Positions 5,606 through 11,978 of a stretch of DNA of 13,183 nt are shown here, piece by piece. Position 1 is the stretch's first letter. The number at the start of each line of letters is the position of its first letter. Position numbers and translations under genes: made by a program. The DNA is taken from NCBI GenBank assembly GCA_002469865.1, contig DKOD01000045.1:23835-37017 (forward strand). Reading direction: 5' to 3'. The DNA is from Alphaproteobacteria bacterium UBA7371 (GTDB lineage Bacteria; Pseudomonadota; Alphaproteobacteria; UBA8317). Under the pieces are notes generated by a model, which worked only from the letters and a program-made list of their open reading frames with translations, searched no databases and was not told the origin of the DNA.

Positions 5606-8600
5606 TGGGCAAAAAATTTCCACCATTGCCTGTCCAGCGCGAGGCTGCTGATCCGTCTTTGTCGGTGTTTGTGACCGCCAATGCTGGTTCAGGAAAGACC
5701 ACGGTGTTGGTTGATCGGATTTTGCGTTTGCTGATTGAGGGCGCCACACCAGCCAATATCCAATGCTTAACCTTCACCAGGGCCGCGGCGGTGGAAATGA
5801 CCGAGCGCCTGCGTGACCGTTTGCGGCAGATGGCCATCATGGGGTCTGACGATCTTGCCGAGGAAATCCAACGTCTTTGTGGACGGCCGGCCAAAGACGA
5901 CGAGACCATTCGGGCCCGAGGGTTGTTTGTGACCATTCTCGAGCAACCAGGCCCAAGATTGGAAACTATCCATGCTTTTGCCGAACGTTTGTTGAGTTTG
6001 TTTCCTGAAGAAGCAGGCCTCCCTGCAGGCGCAAGGCTTGCAGATGACAATGATTTGGCAGCGCTTGAGCCTTTGGTGGAAGATGCGTTGTTTGCCCATC
6101 TTGGGCAGATGGAGGATGGGCTTCAGCATTTTTCGATGCTGGAGGCGCGTCATGGAGCCAACAACCTTTTGGCCATGATTGCACGCATGACCCCTGATCG
6201 GGCCATGCAAATGGTTTTGCCCCCATTGGGGGCAGATGATGAGGGCCGTTTTTCCGAGGATATGCGTTTGTTATTGCGTGAGATGAGGGGGCAAAACAGT
6301 GCCACCATCAGCAAATGGCTGCCGAGTTTGGAATCCTATTTGGAAGGAAGGTTGGAATTTGTGGGTCTGGCCTCATTCTTTCTCACGGCCAGCGGAAGTC
6401 TGCGCAAATCTTTGCTCAAAGATCTTAATCATCTTTTTCACCCCCTGCAGGAATCCTTTGTAAACATACTGGACGGACGGGAATTGCAACGCATCACAAG
6501 TGAGCATGAAGCCCTCAGAAAACTCGGTTTGCTGCGCTTTCATTTGCGCAGCCAAATAAAGCATGACCATGGGTTGATGGAATTTGATGACCTTATTCAA
6601 TCGGCCAAAGGTCTTTTGGGGATGAGTGAGGCCAGGGATTACGTGGCCTTTATGCTTGATGCGCGTATTGAGCATTTGCTGGTCGATGAGGCCCAGGATA
6701 CAGGGCCTGACTCCTGGGGCATCATCAATATTTTGCTTGGCAATATGTTGGAAGAAATGGAGGGCCGCTCAAGCTTTGTGGTGGGTGATGTCAAGCAATC
6801 TATTTATGGCTTTCAAGGGGCCATGCCGTCATTGATGCTGCAGGTCCGTGATGATTTCATGGAGCAAATGAAGGCCCGAAACCTCAAGGCCAAGAGCCTG
6901 CCCATGCCAATATCTTTCAGGTCCGCAGGGGCCATTTTGTCTTTTGTTGACAGGCTCTTTTGCCATTTGGACGACATGGCCCGTGTGGCTGGCCCTGGCG
7001 GCGAGGTTGGTCATGAGGCATTTCAGGATGCATATGGCCGCGTGGATCTTTGGCCCTTGCCCGAATTGCCTGAAGATGCCGAACTTGACCCTTGGGAAGA
7101 CCCGGTTAACCGCTATGGCAGGGCCTCGCCTTCGGTGATCCTGGCAGAATCCATGGCCGATTGGTTGCAGGCCCAACTTGCCACCGACAGACCTGAATGC
7201 GGCGGGGGACGGTTGCGGCCAAAAGATGTTTTCCTGCTGTTTCGTAAGCGCGGTGCCCTATTTCAAGAAATGTCCAGGGCACTACGCCAACATTGTGTCC
7301 CCTGCAGCGGTGGTGACCGGCTTATTTTGGCGGACCAATTATTGACCTTGGATGTTATTGCCTTGCTGCGCTGGATGGTAACACCCCATGACGACATGCG
7401 CCTCGCCGTTATCATGCGTTCATCCCTGTTGGGTTTTGATGAGGCGATGCTGGAGCAGATTGTGCTTGGGGCTTCCGATGAAGGAAGTTCTTTATGGGGC
7501 TATCTGCAAAGGCGTCATGGCGACTTAGCAAAGCCACTTGTCCATTTGCTGGCCGAAGCACATGTCTTCGGCGATGGCCATGGGGTGGTGAACATGCTGC
7601 GGGCCAGGGAACATGAGGCCGTGGTGGCCAATCGCTATGGACGCCCAGAATTGCTCACCTTGGAATTGATCATTGATAGGCTGACCGAAGCACAAGCCAT
7701 GGGGTTAAGCGATGGCTTAAGCCTTTCCCAAGCCTTGGCCCAGGACAAGACCGATATTAAGCGGGAATTGGGTGCCGATGAGGATGTCGTCCGCTTGACG
7801 ACCATCCATGGCGCCAAGGGCCTTGAGGCCCGTTTGGTGGTTGTGATGGACGCAACGGCAAAGCCACAATCACGCACTTCATTAGGCCTCATGGAAGCTG
7901 CCGAAGGGCGGCTTATCTACGCCCATCAACCAACATCCTTGCCCCTTCCTTCTGCATTGGCTTCACAGCGTGAGGCCCGGGCGGAGGAGAGCCTGGCTGA
8001 AGATTTGCGTCTCTTTTACGTCGCATGCACCCGGGCTTCCAGCCAATTAATTCTTGCTGGGCCCGGCCGAAAAAGACCAAACCTGCCCGAGGTCACCTTT
8101 GACGAAGATAGCTGGTATGGCCGGGCCCAGGCTGCCCTTGATGGTTTGGGGGCGCTCAGGGGTGATGATGGCCGTGTAACATTTGCTAAAGGGTTGGCAA
8201 ATCTTGAGGCGGAACCAACAGCGAACAAATCCGTCGCAATGCCTGACATAAGCCTGCCTGAGTTTGGCCACGGACCATGGCTGGTGGATGTTGCAGAAAA
8301 TGCCCAAGCACAGCGCGGCACAAGGCTCCATCAGATCGTCCAAAAGGCCATGACCGACATGGCAACACCCGATGAGTTTGAGCCTGCATTGGCATGGTTT
8401 TTTAACGAGGCGGGCGAGCGGGGTTGGTTAAAACTTTCTTGGCAGGCAGAGGTTGCGCTTGGGGATGGGCAGGGAAATTTGCGGTTCATTGACCTCTTGC
8501 ACAGATCCAAGGATAGCGAGGCCTTGTTGCTCGAAATCAAGACCGGTAGCCCCCGGGAGGAACATGTGAGCCAGCTCAAAGATTATTTGGAATTGGTGGG

Positions 8601-8664
8601 GCCCTCTGCCAAAGGCTATTTATGTTACCTGGATCAGCAAGAGGTGGTTGCCCTCGGGCCATAA
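5605..8664 (+). CDS. addA: Double-strand break repair helicase-nuclease AddA (alphaproteobacterial type)
   Basis: ATP-driven 3'-5' helicase and nuclease subunit of AddAB, cytosolic, acting on double-strand ends. The 1019-residue protein has the superfamily 1A set in order: Q-motif PVQREAADP at 9-17, Walker A ANAGSGKT at 25-32 (Lys31), LTFTRAAAVEM, TIHAFAERLL, LLVDEAQDT with Asp361-Glu362, VVGDVKQSIYGFQGA around 392-406, ISFRSAGAILSFVD, TIHGAKGLE at 733-741, and LFYVACTRA at 803-811. The C-terminal nuclease retains His909 (GTRLH), Asp963 (FIDLL), Glu977 and Lys979 (LEIKTG), then QLKDY. The usual DYKT or DFKT is EIKT here, still a valid PD-(D/E)XK pattern. ATG 5605 overlaps the addB stop as TGATG, behind GGAGG. 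Family members I recall run about 1150-1190 residues, so this copy is shortened, partly at the C-terminus, but no key motif is lost. Confidence 0.96.
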   Translation: MGKKFPPLPVQREAADPSLSVFVTANAGSGKTTVLVDRILRLLIEGATPANIQCLTFTRAAAVEMTERLRDRLRQMAIMGSDDLAEEIQRLCGRPAKDDETIRARGLFVTILEQPGPRLETIHAFAERLLSLFPEEAGLPAGARLADDNDLAALEPLVEDALFAHLGQMEDGLQHFSMLEARHGANNLLAMIARMTPDRAMQMVLPPLGADDEGRFSEDMRLLLREMRGQNSATISKWLPSLESYLEGRLEFVGLASFFLTASGSLRKSLLKDLNHLFHPLQESFVNILDGRELQRITSEHEALRKLGLLRFHLRSQIKHDHGLMEFDDLIQSAKGLLGMSEARDYVAFMLDARIEHLLVDEAQDTGPDSWGIINILLGNMLEEMEGRSSFVVGDVKQSIYGFQGAMPSLMLQVRDDFMEQMKARNLKAKSLPMPISFRSAGAILSFVDRLFCHLDDMARVAGPGGEVGHEAFQDAYGRVDLWPLPELPEDAELDPWEDPVNRYGRASPSVILAESMADWLQAQLATDRPECGGGRLRPKDVFLLFRKRGALFQEMSRALRQHCVPCSGGDRLILADQLLTLDVIALLRWMVTPHDDMRLAVIMRSSLLGFDEAMLEQIVLGASDEGSSLWGYLQRRHGDLAKPLVHLLAEAHVFGDGHGVVNMLRAREHEAVVANRYGRPELLTLELIIDRLTEAQAMGLSDGLSLSQALAQDKTDIKRELGADEDVVRLTTIHGAKGLEARLVVVMDATAKPQSRTSLGLMEAAEGRLIYAHQPTSLPLPSALASQREARAEESLAEDLRLFYVACTRASSQLILAGPGRKRPNLPEVTFDEDSWYGRAQAALDGLGALRGDDGRVTFAKGLANLEAEPTANKSVAMPDISLPEFGHGPWLVDVAENAQAQRGTRLHQIVQKAMTDMATPDEFEPALAWFFNEAGERGWLKLSWQAEVALGDGQGNLRFIDLLHRSKDSEALLLEIKTGSPREEHVSQLKDYLELVGPSAKGYLCYLDQQEVVALGP

Positions 8665-8675
8665 CCATATATCAT
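8648..8675 (+). promoter_or_regulatory. Possible sigma-70-type promoter for trxA
   Basis: TTGCCC at 8648-8653 and TATCAT at 8670-8675, 16 bases apart, resemble -35 and -10 elements (four and five of six consensus bases). They overlap the addA stop and would start transcription near 8682, leaving a leader of about 40 nt before ATG 8721. That leader contains a small GGGC/GCCC stem (8686-8689 with 8697-8700). This fits a gene usually needed at higher level than addAB. Judged by eye only. Confidence 0.35.
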
Positions 8676-8720
8676 GGGGGATGAAGGGCGTGATTTGCCC
8701 ACCAGATGTTGAGGAAAAAA

Positions 8721-9041
8721 ATGGCTACGATAAAGGTCTCTGACGATAGTTTTGAACAAGATGTGCTCAAGGCAGATACGCCGGTTGTGGTGGATTTTTG
8801 GGCCGAATGGTGTGGTCCATGCAAGCAGATTGCGCCAGCCTTGGAAGAGCTTTCTGCCGAATTTGATGGCAAGGTGAAGGTCGTCAAAATCAATATTGAT
8901 GAAAACCCCAACACCCCGTCGCAATATGGCGTGCGCGGCATTCCGACCTTGATGATTTTTAAAGATGGCAATGTGGCGGCCACCAAAGTGGGCGCGCTTC
9001 CTAAGGGCCGGATTTCCGAATGGATTTCTCAAAGCGTCTGA
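8721..9041 (+). CDS. trxA: Thioredoxin
   Basis: Small cytosolic dithiol-disulfide oxidoreductase reduced by thioredoxin reductase; it serves ribonucleotide reductase, methionine sulfoxide reductases and others. The 106-residue length is typical. It has VVVDFWAEWCGPCK with the redox pair Cys31 and Cys34, the buried Asp25, and the cis-proline Pro75 in GIPTLMIFKDG. GAGGA at 8711-8715 ends five bases before ATG 8721, deciding this start over the in-frame TTG at 8706. It is separated from addA by 56 nt holding a possible promoter, and is followed by a strong terminator. Placement after addA is common in alphaproteobacteria. Its stop abuts the folC stop on the other strand with no base between. Confidence 0.97.
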   Translation: MATIKVSDDSFEQDVLKADTPVVVDFWAEWCGPCKQIAPALEELSAEFDGKVKVVKINIDENPNTPSQYGVRGIPTLMIFKDGNVAATKVGALPKGRISEWISQSV

Positions 9042-10304
9042 TCAGCCAATCCTTTTGAGGATAAGGCCGGACAAATAAAGAGAACCGCAGAGCACCAATG
9101 GTGTCTGCGGTTTTTCTTTTTGCACAAGGCGCACCGCTTCCTCCCAATGGGCAAGCTTGCGGTTGGGAACATGGTGGGCCATGTCATTGACGGGCAAACC
9201 AACATCGGCAGGAACTTGGATGAGTTGGTCGAGATAAGGGGCCACATGGGCCAAATAGCCTGGGGCATCCTTATGGGGTTGTAGCCCAAGGATCATTGCG
9301 CAGTTTCCACCAAGACTGTTCATGTGATTGGCCATCACCCTGCCAGCATCTTCATTATGGCCACAATCCAACAACACATGGGGAAATGTTGTCCCAAGCT
9401 TTTCGTTGCATGACTTGGTGATATCCTGGAGCCTTGCTGGCCAATGGGTGTTGGCAAGGCCGGCTTGCAATATGGCTGGGTTGCAGAGATTTAAATCATG
9501 AATCCCCAGCCCCAAACGAATGGCGGCACAGGCCGTGGCCGCATTTTCCCATTGGTGCGTTCCGGCAAGAGGGGCCACGGACAAATCCAAGGCCCCATGG
9601 GCATCATGATACATATGATCTGCTTGTTCAAAGTCACGGCCATGGGCAAAGAAGGTGAGGCCATCACTTTTTGCTTTTTGATAGAGATGTTCGGCCACAT
9701 CCGGCCGTTGGGGGCCAATAATCAAAGGTCGCTCAGGCCTTGCGATGCCATATTTTTCATCAGCAATTCCTAGGATATCCTCACCCAAATATTCCATATG
9801 GTCCCGAGAAATTCTGGTGATCACGCTGATGCCTGGACCCGGCACGATGTTGGTGGCGTCCAAACGCCCGCCCAGGCCAACCTCGAGCAGAACATGGTCC
9901 GCGGTCCCGAATTGTTCAAATGCATGGAATGCTGTGGCCGTGGTGGCCTCAAAGAAGGTGATGGGGGCCCCATCATTGCGCGCAAGCATATGTTCCAGCG
10001 CAGCCACCAAATGTTGTTCGCTGATGGGTCGTCCATTGATAAGGATGCGCTCATGAAACCTCACCAAATGGGGGGAATGATAGGCATCAATATTTCGGCC
10101 ATGTTCTTCCAGCATGGCGCGGATCATGCTTGAGGTGGAACCCTTTCCATTGGTGCCTGCCACATGGATGAGGGGGGCAAGTTTTGCCTCGGGGTGATCC
10201 ATGCGTGCCAAAAGGATTTTGAGCCGATCAAGGTCTAGTTTGATGGCGGTGGGGTATAGCCCCTCAATGATCTTAAGAAGTTGGCTGCTGGTCTTCTTGC
10301 TCAA
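9042..10304 (-). CDS. folC: Bifunctional folylpolyglutamate synthase/dihydrofolate synthase
   Basis: ATP-dependent Mur-ligase-family enzyme that adds glutamate to dihydropteroate and then to folates. The 420 residues match the family length. Motifs in order: P-loop GTNGKGST at 50-57, SPHLVRFHERI, FEATTATAF, EVGLGGRLDATN, SRDHMEYLG with IADEKYGIAR, HQWENAATA, then DCGHNEDA at 313-320 and a C-terminal LVLCGSLYLSG. The fourth-from-last element is usually DGxHNPxA, so Cys314 and Glu318 are unusual, but His316 and Asn317 remain. The start appears to be TTG at 10304, 32 nt inside accD. No ATG, GTG or TTG lies just upstream in frame, the next Met is residue 35, and family similarity already begins near residue 7. 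GGGGA lies eight bases before the TTG. It is the last gene of the leftward trp-accD-folC unit. I saw no clear terminator for it. Confidence 0.95.
   Translation of the reverse strand: MSKKTSSQLLKIIEGLYPTAIKLDLDRLKILLARMDHPEAKLAPLIHVAGTNGKGSTSSMIRAMLEEHGRNIDAYHSPHLVRFHERILINGRPISEQHLVAALEHMLARNDGAPITFFEATTATAFHAFEQFGTADHVLLEVGLGGRLDATNIVPGPGISVITRISRDHMEYLGEDILGIADEKYGIARPERPLIIGPQRPDVAEHLYQKAKSDGLTFFAHGRDFEQADHMYHDAHGALDLSVAPLAGTHQWENAATACAAIRLGLGIHDLNLCNPAILQAGLANTHWPARLQDITKSCNEKLGTTFPHVLLDCGHNEDAGRVMANHMNSLGGNCAMILGLQPHKDAPGYLAHVAPYLDQLIQVPADVGLPVNDMAHHVPNRKLAHWEEAVRLVQKEKPQTPLVLCGSLYLSGLILKRIG
9083..9121 (+). terminator. Strong intrinsic terminator of the ahcY-to-trxA unit, inside antisense folC
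   Basis: AACCGCAGA (9083-9091) pairs perfectly with TCTGCGGTT (9104-9112). The stem continues inward, after one unpaired G, as CACC (9093-9096) with GGTG (9100-9103), closing on an AAT loop: 13 pairs in all. A T-tract with one C runs from 9111 to 9121. It lies 41 nt past the trxA stop, oriented for plus-strand transcripts. The same bases encode the FolC C-terminus on the other strand (QKEKPQTPLVLCG). Read leftward, the hairpin is followed only by CTCTTTATTTG, a much poorer tract. Confidence 0.9.
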
Positions 10305-11181
10305 GATCCGTATCCCCGGTGAGCTGGGCCTGTTTGGGCCCGCAAAGAAGGTTCAAAAGGTTGATCAATTCGCCACGCATTTCGCGGCGGTCCACCACCC
10401 GGTCAATCATGCCATGCTCGAGCAGATATTCCGACCTCTGGAAACCATCGGGTAGTTTTTCCCGGATGGTTTGCTCGATCACCCTTGGGCCGGCAAAGCA
10501 AATAAGTGCCTTGGGCTCGGCCAGATGAATGTCGCCGAGCATGGCATAAGATGCAGTCACGCCGCCGGTGGTGGGGTCGGTTAAGACCATGATGACCGGT
10601 AGACCAGCATCCTGAAGACGCTGGATGGCCACGGTCGTGCGGGGCATTTGCATCAAGGATAAAATTCCTTCCTGCATGCGTGCACCACCGGCAGCTGGAA
10701 AAGCAACAAATGGGCAATGGTCGGTGAGGGCCCGTTCGGCTGCAGCCAAGAATGCATTGCCCAAGGCCATGCCCATGGAGCCGGCCATGAAGGTAAAGTC
10801 ATGGGCAATCATCACGGCCTCATGGCCGCCAATTTCGCCCTTGGCCGTGACCGCGCAATCTAGCAAGGAGGTTTTGCTCCGGGCCTCCTTCATGCGGTCG
10901 GTGTAGCGGCGTTGGTCCCGGAATTTTAGGGGGTCTTTGGCGGGTTCTTCATAAGCAATTTCGACAAAGCGGCCCTCGTCAAACAGATGGCCAAAACGCT
11001 CCTTTGGCCTGATTTTAAAATGATGGGCGCAGCCAGGGCAAACATGTTGGTTGTCGGCAAGATCCTTCTGGAACACCATCTGGCCGCATCCGTCACAGCG
11101 CGCCCACATTTCTGCTTCGGTGGGTTTGGGGGCGAGAACCGCCTTGATGCGTGGTTTGACGTAATCGGTAATCCAGTTCAT
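10273..11181 (-). CDS. accD: Acetyl-CoA carboxylase carboxyltransferase subunit beta
   Basis: With AccA forms the carboxyltransferase that moves CO2 from biotin carrier protein to acetyl-CoA, giving malonyl-CoA for fatty-acid synthesis. The 302-residue product has the N-terminal zinc ribbon Cys29-x2-Cys32 and Cys48-x2-Cys51. A crotonase-like core follows, with GSMGMALGNAF, AGGARMQEG, DPTTGGVTASYAMLGD and FAGPRVIEQTI. The C-terminal tail is acidic and Gln-rich (DLEQEDQQPTS); its last codons overlap the folC start by 32 nt. Start ATG 11181 forms an ATGA overlap with the trpA stop, with GGAGG ten bases upstream. The trpA-accD-folC order is widespread in proteobacteria of this class. Nothing essential appears missing. 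Confidence 0.97.
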   Translation of the reverse strand: MNWITDYVKPRIKAVLAPKPTEAEMWARCDGCGQMVFQKDLADNQHVCPGCAHHFKIRPKERFGHLFDEGRFVEIAYEEPAKDPLKFRDQRRYTDRMKEARSKTSLLDCAVTAKGEIGGHEAVMIAHDFTFMAGSMGMALGNAFLAAAERALTDHCPFVAFPAAGGARMQEGILSLMQMPRTTVAIQRLQDAGLPVIMVLTDPTTGGVTASYAMLGDIHLAEPKALICFAGPRVIEQTIREKLPDGFQRSEYLLEHGMIDRVVDRREMRGELINLLNLLCGPKQAQLTGDTDLEQEDQQPTS

Positions 11182-11978
11182 TCGTCGAGGGCCTCCCGGA
11201 TGCTGCGCACGTGACCAATCAGACCGTCCAGATCGGGATCGGCTGTTTCATCCACTTCCATGTAGCGAACAAGTGCTGATCCCACCACCACCGCATGGGC
11301 ATGGGCGGCCATCTCTTTGGCCTGGGCGCCATTGGAAATCCCAAAGCCGATGGCCAGGGGCAACTTTGTGTGGGCCCGAATGCGGGCCATGTCGGTGGCG
11401 ACTTGGTCGGTGGAGGCTTGAGCCCCGCCTGTGATGCCCTTCACCGAGACATGATAGATAAAGCCACTGGCGCCTTCCAACACTTTTTCCAAGCGATGGT
11501 CATTGGTTGTGGGGGTGGTTAGGCGGATCATCGAAATACCAGCTGCATCAGCCTTGGCCCGCAAGGAACCGTCTTCCTCCGGTGGCAAATCAACAATGAT
11601 CAAGCCATCAACACCTGCCTGGGATGCGCTGTTGATAAAGGCTTCTTCGCCATAAATGAACATGGGGTTGTAATAACCCATAAGCACCAAGGGTGTGGTC
11701 TGGTTGCGCTCGCGGAATTCCGCTGCAGCCGCCAAAACCTGGGCAAGATTGGTGCCCCCACCCAGTGCGCGGATGGCGGCTTTTTGGATGGTCGGGCCAT
11801 CGGCCATGGGGTCGGTGAAGGGCATGCCCAATTCAATGATGTCGGCGCCGGCATCGGGAAGACGATGGAGCAAATCAGAGGTGGCGCCCATCCCGCCATC
11901 ACCAGCCATGATGTAGGTGACCAGGCCTTTACGGTTTTCCTGGGCCAGGCGGGCAAAAGTTTGTTCGAACCGGCGCAT
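11178..11978 (-). CDS. trpA: Tryptophan synthase alpha subunit
   Basis: Cleaves indole-3-glycerol phosphate to indole and glyceraldehyde-3-phosphate; indole is channelled to TrpB in the alpha2-beta2 complex. The 266-residue TIM barrel has the catalytic acids Glu49 (ELGMPFTDP) and Asp60 (MADGP), at the same numbers as in the Salmonella enzyme. It also has GYYNPMF, VDLPPEE, SVKGITGG and the phosphate-binding GFGISN and VVGSALV. Start ATG 11978 shares one base with the trpB stop (TGATG) and has GGAG eight bases upstream. An in-frame start at 12041 would add 21 residues lying within trpB and unlike the family. Followed directly by accD. Confidence 0.97.
   Translation of the reverse strand: MRRFEQTFARLAQENRKGLVTYIMAGDGGMGATSDLLHRLPDAGADIIELGMPFTDPMADGPTIQKAAIRALGGGTNLAQVLAAAAEFRERNQTTPLVLMGYYNPMFIYGEEAFINSASQAGVDGLIIVDLPPEEDGSLRAKADAAGISMIRLTTPTTNDHRLEKVLEGASGFIYHVSVKGITGGAQASTDQVATDMARIRAHTKLPLAIGFGISNGAQAKEMAAHAHAVVVGSALVRYMEVDETADPDLDGLIGHVRSIREALDE

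Noticed and set aside
5556..6050. 164-codon minus-strand ORF opposite the start of addA
   Set aside because: Shadow of the conserved Walker A region; Ser/Arg-rich product with no motif.
8674..8712. 12-codon ORF (MGDEGRDLPTRC) just upstream of trxA
   Set aside because: No ribosome site, no attenuator structure after it, and length well within chance.
8889..8900. 12-base palindrome ATCAATATTGAT inside trxA
   Set aside because: It encodes the conserved KINIDE segment; a usable hairpin would have only four AT-rich pairs, and it is not placed for an operator.
9083..9121. Reading the trxA terminator as bidirectional, also ending folC
   Set aside because: On the minus strand the hairpin comes before the folC stop and is followed only by CTCTTTATTTG, so strong termination there would truncate the folC message.
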